Shown piece by piece: positions 17,202 to 26,952 of a stretch of 64,000 nt of DNA. The notes beneath the pieces were generated by a model. That model saw only the letters and a list, made by a program, of their open reading frames with translations. It was not told the DNA's origin and ran no database searches. Every line of letters begins with the position of its first letter. Position 1 is the first letter of the stretch. Source of the DNA: Hephaestia mangrovi (lineage in GTDB: Bacteria; Pseudomonadota; Alphaproteobacteria; Sphingomonadales; Sphingomonadaceae); contig NZ_JAINVU010000003.1 of assembly GCF_019880555.1 (NCBI RefSeq), positions 168,501-232,500 of the forward strand. The letters run 5' to 3'. The position numbers and the translations under genes were made by a program.

Positions 17202-18203
17202 TCAAGTCCTTTGCGCGCGCGGCGGGCGCGGTTCGCGATGCCGCAATTCGGGCGGCAAGCTGAAATGCAATTTCTCTTCTACCCCGTCGAGCTGGCTGAC
17301 TTCAACCGGGCGCAGCCGGCCCAGCGCCGCGATCACGCTGTCGACCAAACTGTCCGGCGCCGATGCGCCAGCGGTGAGGCCGACGGTATGCACGCCATCG
17401 AGCCAGGCCGGATCGACACCCTCGCCATCGTCGACGAGATAGCTCGGCACGCCCATCTCGACGCCGATCTCGCGCAGGCGATTGGAGTTCGAGCTGGTGG
17501 TCGACCCGACGACGATGAGGAGATCACAGACCCGGGCGAGGTCGCGCACCGCCGTCTGTCGGTTCTGCGTCGCATAGCAGATTTCGGAGACGTCCGGCCC
17601 TTCGACATCGCTGAAACGCGCCTTCAGCGCCGCGATGATGCCGCGCGTATCGTCGACGCTGAGCGTCGTCTGGGTGACGTAAGCGATCGGCGTATCGTCG
17701 GCGATCGGCAGCGCAGCGACCTGTTCGGCCGATTCGACGAGATGGATCGGCGCATTGACCTGCCCCATCGTGCCGTCAACCTCGGCATGGCCCTGATGGC
17801 CGATCAATACCAACGTCCGGCCCGCCTTGGCATAGCGCCGGCCCTGGACATGAACCTTGGTGACCAGCGGGCAGGTAGCATCGATCACCGGCAGCCGGCG
17901 GCCCCGCGCCTCGTCCTCGATCGCGCGCGAGACGCCATGCGCGCTGAAAATGGTCAGCGCGCCTTCGGGAATGTCGGAAAGCTCATCGACGAAGATCGCG
18001 CCCTTCTCGCGCAGGCGCTCGACGACATGGCGATTGTGGACGATCTCGTGGCGGACATAGACCGGCGACCCGTATCGATCGAGCGCCTGCTCGACGATAT
18101 CGATCGCGCGCACCACCCCGGCGCAGAATCCGCGGGGATTGGCCAGGACCACGCGCAACGCCGACACGGCAGGATCGTCGCTCACGGTCGTCTGCTGCAG
18201 CAT
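17202..18203 (-). CDS. ispH: 4-hydroxy-3-methylbut-2-enyl diphosphate reductase
   Basis: A 333-residue iron-sulfur enzyme for the last step of the MEP isoprenoid pathway, yielding IPP and DMAPP. The three cluster cysteines are seen in [18 protein letters not shown] and [10 protein letters not shown], and the conserved substrate histidines in RHEIVHN and GHQGHAEV. The ATG at 18203 has GGAGGAG just upstream. Pairing with hpnH, and with dxs in the neighbouring operon, links precursor supply to hopanoid output. An additional ispH elsewhere in the genome cannot be excluded. Confidence 0.95.
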   Translation of the reverse strand: MLQQTTVSDDPAVSALRVVLANPRGFCAGVVRAIDIVEQALDRYGSPVYVRHEIVHNRHVVERLREKGAIFVDELSDIPEGALTIFSAHGVSRAIEDEARGRRLPVIDATCPLVTKVHVQGRRYAKAGRTLVLIGHQGHAEVDGTMGQVNAPIHLVESAEQVAALPIADDTPIAYVTQTTLSVDDTRGIIAALKARFSDVEGPDVSEICYATQNRQTAVRDLARVCDLLIVVGSTTSSNSNRLREIGVEMGVPSYLVDDGEGVDPAWLDGVHTVGLTAGASAPDSLVDSVIAALGRLRPVEVSQLDGVEEKLHFSLPPELRHREPRPPRAQRT

Positions 18204-18282
18204 GCATGCTCCTCCGGATGGATCGCCTGCCCCCAAGGCGCCGTTCAGCTTGATTTAGGTAATGAAGATCGAAGGAGAAAGC

Positions 18283-18300
18283 CCCGATTGCGTTATCGGG
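18283..18300. promoter_or_regulatory. Palindrome in the ispH/hpnM divergent region
   Basis: CCCGAT, 6 bases, ATCGGG: a perfect 6+6 inverted repeat in the 192-base region between the divergent starts. It could be an operator controlling both halves of the hopanoid locus, but no regulator gene is nearby and no copy was seen elsewhere in the window. Confidence 0.2.
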
Positions 18301-18395
18301 CAAATTTTGCTGCAAGCGGTGTGCAGACGCGCCGCGGATTTACCTCGCCTTGTCCGGCCGTTATGGCCGCACCTGGCAAGCTCACGGAGTCGATC

Positions 18396-18995
18396 ATGCG
18401 TGTAATTCCCGTTGCCATTGCCGCCGCGCTGACGGTGTCGAGCGCGTCCTTCGCCCAGATCGCCGACCCCGCCGCTGCCACCGTCCAGAGCCTCGACGAC
18501 GCGCTGATAGCAACGATGAAAGCCGGTGCCGCCGCCGGGATGAAGGGCCGCGAGGCCAGGATCGGGCCGGCGATCGACCGCGCGTTCGATCTGCCCTTGA
18601 TGACGCGCCTGGCGGTCGGGCCGAGCTGGAACACGATTGCCGCCGCCGATCAGCAAGCGCTCGTCGCCGCGTTCCGGCGGATGACGGTGGCGCAATATGC
18701 CGACAATTTCGATGATTTCTCCGGCCAGTCCTTCGCCATCGCGCCCAATGTCGAGACGCGCGGCGGCGACAAGCTGGTGCGCACCACGCTCAAGGATCCG
18801 AAGGGCAGCGACGTCGCGATCGCCTATCGCCTGCGCGCAAGCGGCGGCACGTGGAAGATCATTGACGTGTTCTACAAGAATTCGATCAGCCAGATCGCCA
18901 CGCGCCGATCGGACTTCGCCTCGGTGCTGCAAAAGGGCGGGGCCAAGGCGTTGATCGCGCACCTCAACGCGCTTGCGGCAAAGGCCGGCGGTTGA
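18396..18995 (+). CDS. hpnM: MlaC/Ttg2D family periplasmic protein, HpnM-type
   Basis: A 199-residue protein with signal peptide MRVIPVAIAAALTVSSASFA. The mature part is an MlaC-fold lipid carrier: IDRAFDLPLMTRLAVGPSWN, ADNFDDFSGQSF and IAYRLRASGGTWKIIDVFYK, with the typical C-terminal RSDFASVLQKGG. Relatives ferry phospholipid across the periplasm. In hopanoid clusters the same family is called HpnM and is thought to help move hopanoids. The hpn label rests on location as well as sequence. Its stop overlaps the start of the mlaA-like gene (TTGA), so the two are translated together. Confidence 0.85.
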   Translation: MRVIPVAIAAALTVSSASFAQIADPAAATVQSLDDALIATMKAGAAAGMKGREARIGPAIDRAFDLPLMTRLAVGPSWNTIAAADQQALVAAFRRMTVAQYADNFDDFSGQSFAIAPNVETRGGDKLVRTTLKDPKGSDVAIAYRLRASGGTWKIIDVFYKNSISQIATRRSDFASVLQKGGAKALIAHLNALAAKAGG

Positions 18996-20020
18996 CGCTG
19001 CCCGCGCTCGGCCCCGTCGTCCTCGCGCTCGCCGCGCCGGCGGCGGCGCCGACCGCGACGCTACCCGACGGCAGCATCATCGCGCTCGTCACCACGCCGC
19101 CGCCCGAGCCGATCCGCGCCGATCTCGTCACGCCGATCCTCGCCCCGGTTCAGGCGGCGCAGGACGTCACCGTTGCGGCCGAGAAGCCGCCGCACGCCAA
19201 GGGCGACCCGCTCGAAGGCTTCAACCGATCGATGTTCAACGCACATCAGAAGTTCGATCGCGCGGTGCTGCGGCCGGTCGCGATGGGATACAAGCACGCG
19301 GTGCCCAAGCCGGTGCGATCCGGCATCCGCCATTTTCTCAGCAATCTGACCGAACCGATCGTCTTCCTCAACGATCTGCTCCAGCTCAAGCCGGGCAAGG
19401 CTCTGCGCACCTTCGGCCGCTTCGTGTTCAATTCGACGCTGGGGCTGGGCGGCGTGCTGGATATTGCCAAACTGCCCGGCTTCAACCTGCCGCACCGCCC
19501 CAACGGCTTCGGCGACACGCTGGGCTATTACGGCGTCAAGCCGGGCCCTTACCTGTTCCTGCCCTTCGTCGGCCCCACCGATGTGCGCGATCTGCTGGGC
19601 GGCCAGGCCGATGGCCTCGTTCTGCCGCTCGCGGTCGGCCATCCGTTCGATCAGCTCAAATACCAGATTCCCAAGGGCGTGGTGAGCGGCCTCGACCAGC
19701 GCGCCGAGGCGGATCGCGACCTGAAGGCGCTGTTCGGCACTGCGGTCGATCCCTATGCCACGCTGCGCTCGGTCTATCTCCAGGATCGCGCCGGAGAGAT
19801 CGATGCGCTGAAAGGGCGTGGCGCGGCGATCAAGACCAGCCCGCTCGACACCGATCTGTCCGATCCGCTGAGCGATCCGCTCGCCGACCCCGCCGCCGCG
19901 CCGCCGAAGCCGGGCTCGACCGCGCCCGAATTCGACGATCCGCTTGCCGACCCGGCGGCTTCGCCGCCGCCCTCGACCACGCCCGAGTTCAGCGACCCGC
20001 TGGCCGATCCCGCCGGATAG
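18992..20020 (+). CDS. MlaA/VacJ family protein, without a visible lipobox
   Basis: A 342-residue protein starting at TTG overlapping the hpnM stop. The MlaA core (about residues 70-260) is clear: DPLEGFNRSMFNAHQKFDRA, FLSNLTEPIVFLNDLLQLK, GRFVFNSTLGLGGVLDIA and GYYGVKPGPYLFLPFVGPTD. MlaA sits in the outer membrane and extracts or inserts lipid. The N-terminus looks like an ordinary signal peptide (LVVLALAAPAAAP-type) and has no Cys for lipidation, which is unusual for this family. After the core comes a low-complexity tail with repeated DPLADPA/DPLSDP units. Pairing with hpnM suggests hopanoid or phospholipid exchange at the outer membrane. The 3' end overlaps hpnN on the other strand by 32 bases. 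Confidence 0.85.
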   Translation: MTLPALGPVVLALAAPAAAPTATLPDGSIIALVTTPPPEPIRADLVTPILAPVQAAQDVTVAAEKPPHAKGDPLEGFNRSMFNAHQKFDRAVLRPVAMGYKHAVPKPVRSGIRHFLSNLTEPIVFLNDLLQLKPGKALRTFGRFVFNSTLGLGGVLDIAKLPGFNLPHRPNGFGDTLGYYGVKPGPYLFLPFVGPTDVRDLLGGQADGLVLPLAVGHPFDQLKYQIPKGVVSGLDQRAEADRDLKALFGTAVDPYATLRSVYLQDRAGEIDALKGRGAAIKTSPLDTDLSDPLSDPLADPAAAPPKPGSTAPEFDDPLADPAASPPPSTTPEFSDPLADPAG

Positions 20021-22592
20021 GCGGCCCGAGCAGCGCCGGCTCGAAGATCAGCGCGCAGATCAGGGTCCAGATCAGCGAGATCATCAGGATCTTGCCCATG
20101 CTCGCGGTGCCCGGATGGTGAGAAAGCCACAGGCTGCCGAACGCCGTGCCCGTGGCGAGTGCGCTGAACAGCACCGCGCGCGCAAGGCTCGATTGCAGCA
20201 GATCGGTCGCGCCGCCGCGCCAGGCCATCACGAAATAGATGTGGAAGGCGACGCCGACCCCGAACAGCAGCGGGAAAGCGATAATGTTGGCGAAGTTGAT
20301 CGGCTGCCCAATCACCACGCAGGTGCCGAGCGTGAGGAAGATCGACAGGATCACCGGGGCCAGCGTGAACGCCACCTCGCGCGCGTTGCGCAACACCGCA
20401 AGCAGCAGCAGGCTGACCAGCACGAAGGCGATCACGCCGGCCTGGACGAACGCGCCGGCGATCGTCGAGGCGGCGGCCTGGGTGACGACGGGGAGTCCTG
20501 AAATATCGGGTGTTACCTTGGCGACCGCGGTTCGGAAGCGTTCGAGAACGTGGTTGTCGCTGGCGTTACCCGCCGGGAACACCTCAAGCCGATACCGCCC
20601 GTCGGGCGTCCGCCAATCGCGGACCAGCGCTGGGGGCAGCGTTGCGAGGCTCACCGGCTGTGCCTGCAACGCCAGCCGCACCTGATCGAGCATCACCGCG
20701 AGCGGCTTCGATAGCGCGGCATCCAGCGTCGCGCGTTGCGCCGGCGTGCCATGCGCCATCCTGGCGAACGCCGTCGCGAGGCGGCGCGCATCGCCTGCCG
20801 CCGGGCCGGGATGCGCCGCTGCCGCCTGCGTAAGCCTGTCGGCGAGGGTGGACAGCGCCGCCACGCGCTCGGCATCGTTCGGCGGCGGCGCGACGTCGAA
20901 CGGATTGAGCGTCAGATCGAGCAGCATCGACGCATCCGAAATCGCGGCGAGCTTGGCTTGCTGATCGTCGGGCACGAACCCATCGAGCCACGCCACCTGC
21001 CGCACTTGCGGCAGCGCCGACAGCGCCGCCGCCAGCTTGCGGGCATGCGCGGCATCGGTTGCCAGCACGCCGATCGTGTTGGGCGTGCGATCGGGATCGT
21101 GCGTCAGGTCGGCAATCGTCTGCATCGCCGGGCCATTGGGATCGCGCAGGTGCATGGGGTTGAAATCGAACACGACCATCGGCAGCAGCGCGATGCTCAC
21201 CACCATCGCCAGCACGAACGCCCCCAATACCGCGCCTCGGCGACGTTCGAGAAAACGATCGACCGGCGCGAGCCCGCGAAACCCGACCTCGCCGTTGGGC
21301 GCGCGCGGATCGAGCAGCGTCACCAACGCCGGCAACAGCGTGATGCTCATCGCCAGCGCGATCACCATGCCGATCCCGGCAATGATGCCGAGTTCGGCGA
21401 TCCCGACATAGGCAGTCGGCAGGAACGCGCCGAAGCCGAGGAAGATCGCGCCGGCCGCCAGCGTCAGCGGCGCGCCCAGCGCAGCGGCGGCCTGCGCAAG
21501 CGCGACGGGGGTGGTCGCCCCTTGGGCGCGCTCGTGCGTGAAACGCACGCAGATCTGGATGCCGAAATCGACGCCCAGTCCGACGAACAGCGGGATGAAC
21601 GCGATCGAGATGAGGTTGAGCCGCCCGACCGCGGCCAGCCCGATCGCCAGCGTGATGACAAGGCCCAACACGATCGTCGCCATGATCGCGATCACCAGCC
21701 GCGCCGATCGGGTCGCGAACCACAAGGTCACCAGCATCGCCGCGAGCATCACCGCGCCGACCAGTCCGATATTTTCCTGCAACGAGGAGAAATCCTCGTC
21801 GGAAAGCGGCACGTCGCCGGTCAGCCGGACGGTCTGGCCATGTGCTTCGGTGATGCCGAGCTTCTCGGCCGCCGCCTGCACCGCATCGCCGGCCGCCGCA
21901 CCGGGGGTCAGCGAGCCATAATCGAGCACCGGGCGGACCAGCACCAGCCGCCGTGTCGGCGCGTTGAGCGCACCGCCGCCGCTTGCGAACAACCGCTGCC
22001 ACGAGAAATAGGCGGGCTGACCGGCAAGCACGCGATTGGTGGTCTCTGCCAGCGCGCGCATCGGCGCGGCGATGTCCGACAGGCTGGCCGAGCCGTTGTC
22101 GACCCCATCGAGCACGCTTTCCAGCGAGGTCGCGACACCGCGCAGCGAGGGATCGGCAGCGAGCGGCCCGAGCAGCGGCTGCGCCTTGATCAGCGCCGCG
22201 GTCGCATCGTTCACCTCCTTGACGGAGCCGTAGAGCAAGCCTTCGCGGGCGAAGAAATCGCCGCCATCGGGGCGGCTGACGTTGCGAAAATGCGCGTGAT
22301 CCGCCGCCAGCGCCGCCGCCAGCCGCGCCGCACCGTCCTCGGCGAGTTCGGGCGTCTTACCGTCGACCACCACCAGCATCGAATCGCGCAATTGCGGAAA
22401 GGCGTCGTCCATTGCCCGCTCATGGACACGCCACGGCACGGTCGGGGAGATCAGCTCCGCCGTATCGGTGGTCATCGCGAAATGCCCCGCGACGTAGACG
22501 ATCGCGGCCATCGCCAGAACGAGCGCCGCGGCCAGCGTCGCCCATGGCCGCGCCACCGCGGCGCCGACCGCGCGAGGAACGGGGTTGCGCAT
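19989..22592 (-). CDS. hpnN: Hopanoid transporter HpnN (RND/MMPL superfamily)
   Basis: An 867-residue inner-membrane protein with the RND layout: one N-terminal helix (about 15-35), a large periplasmic domain (to ~270), a block of five to six helices containing GVDFGIQICVRFTHE, a second periplasmic domain (about 480-690) and a last helix block. HpnN in Rhodopseudomonas is needed to deliver hopanoids to the outer membrane. It is the last gene of the leftward hopanoid operon, 4 bases after the DUF2141 gene. Length matches the family. Confidence 0.93.
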   Translation of the reverse strand: MRNPVPRAVGAAVARPWATLAAALVLAMAAIVYVAGHFAMTTDTAELISPTVPWRVHERAMDDAFPQLRDSMLVVVDGKTPELAEDGAARLAAALAADHAHFRNVSRPDGGDFFAREGLLYGSVKEVNDATAALIKAQPLLGPLAADPSLRGVATSLESVLDGVDNGSASLSDIAAPMRALAETTNRVLAGQPAYFSWQRLFASGGGALNAPTRRLVLVRPVLDYGSLTPGAAAGDAVQAAAEKLGITEAHGQTVRLTGDVPLSDEDFSSLQENIGLVGAVMLAAMLVTLWFATRSARLVIAIMATIVLGLVITLAIGLAAVGRLNLISIAFIPLFVGLGVDFGIQICVRFTHERAQGATTPVALAQAAAALGAPLTLAAGAIFLGFGAFLPTAYVGIAELGIIAGIGMVIALAMSITLLPALVTLLDPRAPNGEVGFRGLAPVDRFLERRRGAVLGAFVLAMVVSIALLPMVVFDFNPMHLRDPNGPAMQTIADLTHDPDRTPNTIGVLATDAAHARKLAAALSALPQVRQVAWLDGFVPDDQQAKLAAISDASMLLDLTLNPFDVAPPPNDAERVAALSTLADRLTQAAAAHPGPAAGDARRLATAFARMAHGTPAQRATLDAALSKPLAVMLDQVRLALQAQPVSLATLPPALVRDWRTPDGRYRLEVFPAGNASDNHVLERFRTAVAKVTPDISGLPVVTQAAASTIAGAFVQAGVIAFVLVSLLLLAVLRNAREVAFTLAPVILSIFLTLGTCVVIGQPINFANIIAFPLLFGVGVAFHIYFVMAWRGGATDLLQSSLARAVLFSALATGTAFGSLWLSHHPGTASMGKILMISLIWTLICALIFEPALLGPPIRRDRPAGR

Positions 22593-22596
22593 CGCC

Positions 22597-23034
22597 CTAA
22601 CGGTCGTCCGGCCCCGACGCGCCGAGCATGTAGCGCATCTTCAGCGAGATCGCCTTGGCGCGGCCGTCGAATGCGAACACGGCGTCATCCCATTTCGGCG
22701 GGCTGAGATGAATCGGCGCGTCGCGCGAGAAGGCAATGCCTTCCTTGGGGATCGCTCCGAACAGGGCTCGATCGACCTTGCCGTTGCCGTTCTCGTCTTG
22801 AAAACCCTGCACGGCATAATCGCCCGGCGGAAGATCGCGGATGACGACGATCGTCTCGCCGCGTTGCGCCGGCGCATCGGCCGACCAGGGGCAATCATCC
22901 TTGAGGAACTGCGCCTTGAGGCAGACATCCATGTGAACGACGCCCTTGGCATTGCGGACGTTGGTGACATGGATCGTCAGCGTGCCGCCCGGCACCGTGG
23001 CGGCCGCCATCGCCAGCGCCGCGGCAAGGATCAC
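22597..23034 (-). CDS. DUF2141 domain secreted protein
   Basis: A 145-residue protein with signal peptide [17 protein letters not shown] and a DUF2141 beta-sandwich: [20 protein letters not shown], the conserved [19 protein letters not shown] and a closing [11 protein letters not shown]. The DENGNGKVD stretch looks like a calcium-binding loop. Two cysteines ([14 protein letters not shown]) may form a disulfide. The family has no proven function. It overlaps the dxs stop (ATGA) and lies 4 bases before hpnN, so it is a fixed part of the hopanoid operon and may act with HpnN in the periplasm; this is inference from position. Confidence 0.85.
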   Translation of the reverse strand: MILAAALAMAAATVPGGTLTIHVTNVRNAKGVVHMDVCLKAQFLKDDCPWSADAPAQRGETIVVIRDLPPGDYAVQGFQDENGNGKVDRALFGAIPKEGIAFSRDAPIHLSPPKWDDAVFAFDGRAKAISLKMRYMLGASGPDDR

Positions 23035-24956
23035 GCCGAAACCTCGACCACCCCTTCCGAATTGTGCCGCAGCGCCTTCAGCACCGTCTCGACGATGTGA
23101 TCGGCATCGAGCCCGGCCTCGGCATATTGCTTCTCGGGCTTGTCCTGATCCTGGAAGCGATCGGGCAAGCGCATCGTGCGCAGCTTGAGGCCGGCGTCGA
23201 TCAGCCCCTCGTCGCTGGCGAAGGTCAGCACATGCGCACCGAGCCCGCCGATCGCGGCTTCCTCGATCGTCACTGCCACCTCGTGGGTCGAAACCAGCCG
23301 GCGGATCAGGGCCTCGTCGAGCGGCTTGGCGAAGCGCAGGTCGGCAACGGTCGTGCTCAGCCCCTTTGCCTCGAGCGCGTCGGCCGCCTTGAGCGCCTCG
23401 GCGAGGCGCGTGCCGAGCGACAGGATGGCGACCTTCTTGCCTTCGCGAACGACCCGTCCCTTGCCGATCTCGAGCTTCTGCGGAACCTCGGGCAGCGCCA
23501 CCCCGGTGCCGCTGCCGCGCGGATAGCGCACCGCGATCGGCCCGCTGTCATGCTCGGCGGCGGTATACGTCATGTGCACCAGTTCGGCCTCGTCAGCCGG
23601 CGCCATCACCACCATGTTGGGCAAGGTCGCGAGATAGGTGACGTCGAAGCTCCCGGCGTGCGTCGCGCCATCGGCGCCGACCAGCCCGGCGCGATCGATC
23701 GCGAAGCGCACCGGCAGATTCTGGATTGCGACGTCGTGGACCACCTGATCGTAGGCGCGCTGCAGGAAGGTCGAATAGATCGCGCAGAACGGCCGCATCC
23801 CCTGCGCTGCCAGCCCGGCCGCGAACGTGACCGCATGCTGTTCCGCGATCCCGACGTCGAACGCGCGATCGGGATGCGCCTTGGCAAATTTGTCGACCCC
23901 GGTGCCGGAGGGCATCGCCGCGGTGATCGCGCAGATCTTCGGATCGCTCTCGGCCAGCTTGGCCAGCGTCTCGCCGAACACATTCTGATAGCTCGGCGGC
24001 CCCGGCGGCCCCTTGTGCTGCGCGCCGGTGATGACGTCGAATTTCTGCACGCCGTGATATTTGTCCGCGGCATTTTCGGCCGGCGCGTAGCCCTTGCCCT
24101 TCTTGGTTACGACATGGACGAGGATCGGCCCTTCCTCGGCATCGCGGACATTCTCGAGCACCGGGATCAGGTGATCGAGATTGTGGCCGTCGATCGGGCC
24201 GACGTAATAGAAGCCCAGTTCCTCGAACAGGGTGCCGCCCATCGTCATGCCGCGCGCGAATTCGTCGGTCTTGCGCGCTGCCGAATAGAACGGCCGCGGC
24301 AGCCGCTTGGCGAACTTCTTGGCGAGATCGCGCAGCCCCAGGAATTCGCGGCTCGATACGATGCGCGACAGATACGCCGATAGCCCGCCGACCGGCGGCG
24401 CGATCGACATGTCGTTGTCGTTGAGGATGACGACCAGCCGGTTGCCCGCCTGCTCGGCATTGTTCATCGCTTCATAAGCCATGCCGGCGGACATCGCGCC
24501 GTCACCGATCACCGCGATCGCCTTGCCAGGCTGATCGGCGAGCTTGTTGGCGACGGCAAAGCCCAGCGCCGCCGAGATCGAGGTCGAGCTGTGCGCCGCG
24601 CCGAACGGATCGTATTCGCTCTCGGCCCGCTTGGTGAAGCCGCTCAGGCCCCCACCTTGCCGCAGCGTGCGAATACGGTCACGCCGGCCGGTCAGGATCT
24701 TATGCGGATAGCATTGGTGGCCGACGTCCCACACCAGCCTGTCGTTAGGCGTATCGAATACATAATGGATCGCGGTGGTCAGCTCGACGACGCCGAGGCC
24801 CGAGCCGAGATGCCCGCCAGTCACGCCGACCGCGGAGATCACTTCGCTGCGCAATTCATCAGCGAGCTGGCGCAAGTCCTTCGCCTTGAGCTTGCGCAAA
24901 TCCGCCGGCGTCTTCACCGTATCGAGCAGCGGGGTATCGGGGGTAACGTCGGTCAT
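23031..24956 (-). CDS. dxs: 1-deoxy-D-xylulose-5-phosphate synthase
   Basis: A 641-residue thiamine-diphosphate enzyme that condenses pyruvate and glyceraldehyde 3-phosphate, the entry step of the MEP pathway. Motifs are the N-terminal [20 protein letters not shown], the thiamine-binding [17 protein letters not shown] and the transketolase C-terminal core [20 protein letters not shown]. Two ATGs are adjacent; the second (24956) is preferred because GAGG is 5 bases upstream of it but only 2 from the first. The stop of hpnL overlaps either start. A dxs copy inside hopanoid operons is also known from Zymomonas and fits precursor supply on demand. Confidence 0.96.
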   Translation of the reverse strand: MTDVTPDTPLLDTVKTPADLRKLKAKDLRQLADELRSEVISAVGVTGGHLGSGLGVVELTTAIHYVFDTPNDRLVWDVGHQCYPHKILTGRRDRIRTLRQGGGLSGFTKRAESEYDPFGAAHSSTSISAALGFAVANKLADQPGKAIAVIGDGAMSAGMAYEAMNNAEQAGNRLVVILNDNDMSIAPPVGGLSAYLSRIVSSREFLGLRDLAKKFAKRLPRPFYSAARKTDEFARGMTMGGTLFEELGFYYVGPIDGHNLDHLIPVLENVRDAEEGPILVHVVTKKGKGYAPAENAADKYHGVQKFDVITGAQHKGPPGPPSYQNVFGETLAKLAESDPKICAITAAMPSGTGVDKFAKAHPDRAFDVGIAEQHAVTFAAGLAAQGMRPFCAIYSTFLQRAYDQVVHDVAIQNLPVRFAIDRAGLVGADGATHAGSFDVTYLATLPNMVVMAPADEAELVHMTYTAAEHDSGPIAVRYPRGSGTGVALPEVPQKLEIGKGRVVREGKKVAILSLGTRLAEALKAADALEAKGLSTTVADLRFAKPLDEALIRRLVSTHEVAVTIEEAAIGGLGAHVLTFASDEGLIDAGLKLRTMRLPDRFQDQDKPEKQYAEAGLDADHIVETVLKALRHNSEGVVEVSA

Positions 24957-25999
24957 CATGTCCTCTCTGTGCCCGTCGACGCGCGGTCGCCGGACAGGCC
25001 AATATGCGCCTCGCTACTGGCAAGTCCAACCCGCTGCACGCGAAATCCTTTCGCTCGGCCGATCGCGCGCGCCTCGCCGACTTGCCACAAAATCAGCGCG
25101 GGCACGCCGATCGCCAGGTCTCGGGCGCGCTTCGCCAGCGACAGCGCGAGCGCTGCCGGCGCCGGCAGCCCGAGCATCGGACCGAGCAGCGCATAGGCCG
25201 CTTCCTGCACGCCGAGCCCGCCGGGGATGGCGAACGCGACACTGCGCAGGACGAAGATCAGGCTTTCGAGCACCAGCGCGCGCGCCAGCGACAGCTCGAA
25301 CCCCATCAGCCGCAGCGCGATCCACGCGCCGGCCACCGACGCGACCCAGCCGGCAAGATTGAAGCCGAACGCCAGCAGCACGCGCGCCCGATCGGCATAA
25401 ACCCGCGCCAGCGCCGCCCGGACATCGCCCAGGCCCGCGCTCGCCGCGGGCAGCAGCCGGGTCAGCAGCAGCCGGCCAAGCTCCAGCGCCCAGCGCTGCG
25501 CACTGAAGAACGCCGCCATCAATGCGATCAGCGCGCCCGTTCCAATCAGCACCGGCGTCAACGCGTCGCCCGATTCCCCGCCGTGACGCAGCATGACGAA
25601 CCCGGCAATGCCGAATAAGGTGAGGATCACCTGCCCGGCCATCTCGGTGGTCAGATCGACCAGCGCCGAGGCGTTGACCAAGGGCCCCGGAATACCGCGC
25701 GCGATCAGCATGCGGATGCCGACGACCAGCCCACCGACCTGCGAGAAGGGCAGAATATCAGATGCCGCCTCGCGCACCAGGCGCGCCCAGGTGAACCGCA
25801 CGAAATTGGGCGCGATCGCGAGCGGCGGCGCCGAAGCCGCCCAGGCCGCGCCGAGCAACCCGGCAGCGGCGACCGAATAGAGCCAATAGACCGCAAACCC
25901 GCCCCAGCCGATCCGGCCGACGGCGTGCAGCACCGCGCCGAGCCCGGCGGCGCCGATCATCCAGACGGTTAGGGCAAGGCCCGCCAGCGTCACCGCCAA
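24956..25999 (-). CDS. hpnL: HpnL family membrane protein
   Basis: A ~347-residue inner-membrane protein with about eight hydrophobic helices, related to the lysylphosphatidylglycerol-synthase membrane domain (UPF0104-type): [39 protein letters not shown] and the C-terminal [19 protein letters not shown]. HpnL is a conserved hopanoid-cluster protein without an assigned role; a lipid flippase-like function has been suggested for the wider family. The start is uncertain: TTG at 25999 has no ribosome site, while AAGGAGG lies 7 bases before an in-frame CTG at 26026 that overlaps the upstream stop. Confidence 0.85.
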   Translation of the reverse strand: MAVTLAGLALTVWMIGAAGLGAVLHAVGRIGWGGFAVYWLYSVAAAGLLGAAWAASAPPLAIAPNFVRFTWARLVREAASDILPFSQVGGLVVGIRMLIARGIPGPLVNASALVDLTTEMAGQVILTLFGIAGFVMLRHGGESGDALTPVLIGTGALIALMAAFFSAQRWALELGRLLLTRLLPAASAGLGDVRAALARVYADRARVLLAFGFNLAGWVASVAGAWIALRLMGFELSLARALVLESLIFVLRSVAFAIPGGLGVQEAAYALLGPMLGLPAPAALALSLAKRARDLAIGVPALILWQVGEARAIGRAKGFRVQRVGLASSEAHIGLSGDRASTGTERT

Positions 26000-26022
26000 T
26001 AGCCAGAAGCGCGCGCTGCGGA

Positions 26023-26943
26023 TCAGGCGACCGCCTCCTTCTTGTTGCGCCCCACGACCTTCAGCGCCAGCCGCATCATCGCCGGCACGAAACGCGGCCG
26101 CATCAGCCGCGCGTCATATTGCGCCAGCCGCCGGTCGTTCTCCGCCAGGCAAATCCGCGCGAGTTCGGGAAAGGTCACCTCGACGCCCAGCTCTTTCGAA
26201 CCGTTGAGCGTGAAATTGTTGTCCTCCGCCTTCTCGTCATTCTCCATCCCCCTGGCGATGCTGATCCGTTCGAGGATCAGCGCGCACCATACCAGCAGCA
26301 CCTTCGCCTCGAACAGCGGCCGGCGCCACCATGGCATATTACGCCGCCACCAGGCGACCCAATTGACGAAGAACAGGATATGCCGGCCTTCCTCGTGCAT
26401 CACCGGTTCGAACGTATCGACCAATTCGGGCGGAAAGAAGCCCGAGTCCTTGGCCAGTTTGAACAGGCCGAAGCCGAAGAAGCTGTCGATGCACTCCGAA
26501 TAGCCGGTGCGCATGAACGACCATTCGGGGTCGCGCGGGCGCGGATAGGGCGGCTCGGGTTGAAGCTCGATGCCATAGGCCTGCACCATGTCGGAGAGGA
26601 CGACCTTGTGGCGCCGTTCCTCATAGGCATTCATTGCCACCGCTTCGGCGAGCAGCGGATCATCGACCTGCTCGCCATAGGTGGCGACGTTGATGCTGGC
26701 GCGGCCTTCGGTGGCGACAGCGATGTCCCAGATAGGCAGCGAGACGATCTTGCCCCGCGTCTCGTCATCGAGCCGGGGCCAGTCGATCAATGCCGGTTTA
26801 TAAGGATCGTGCGTGTCGAGCAGCGTGCGGCACATCAAGGCGAGATGTTCGGGCGAGCCGCGCCGGATCGCGCCCGATGACGGCGGCGCTCGGAAATCCT
26901 TGGGCGAGATGCTCAGCGGCGGCAGAGCTGGACTGGTAGACAC
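26023..26943 (-). CDS. Ferritin-like diiron protein of unknown function in the hopanoid operon
   Basis: A 306-residue soluble protein that I cannot assign to a named hopanoid family. It contains the full ligand set of a diiron carboxylate four-helix bundle: Glu79 (VATEGRASIN), an ExxH pair Glu109/His112 (NAYEERRHKVV), Glu150 (TGYSECIDSF) and a second ExxH pair Glu185/His188 (VMHEEGRHILFF). The order E, ExxH, E, ExxH with about 30 and 35 residues between first and second ligands is that of acyl-ACP desaturases and AurF-type N-oxygenases, not of storage ferritins. A Trp/aromatic-rich segment (NWVAWWRRNMPWWRRP) may contact the membrane or a hydrophobic substrate. It sits 9 bases after hpnK and directly before hpnL. 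It may oxidise, hydroxylate or desaturate a hopanoid or its sugar; the reaction is unknown. Confidence 0.88.
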   Translation of the reverse strand: MSTSPALPPLSISPKDFRAPPSSGAIRRGSPEHLALMCRTLLDTHDPYKPALIDWPRLDDETRGKIVSLPIWDIAVATEGRASINVATYGEQVDDPLLAEAVAMNAYEERRHKVVLSDMVQAYGIELQPEPPYPRPRDPEWSFMRTGYSECIDSFFGFGLFKLAKDSGFFPPELVDTFEPVMHEEGRHILFFVNWVAWWRRNMPWWRRPLFEAKVLLVWCALILERISIARGMENDEKAEDNNFTLNGSKELGVEVTFPELARICLAENDRRLAQYDARLMRPRFVPAMMRLALKVVGRNKKEAVA

Positions 26944-26952
26944 GGGCCACCT

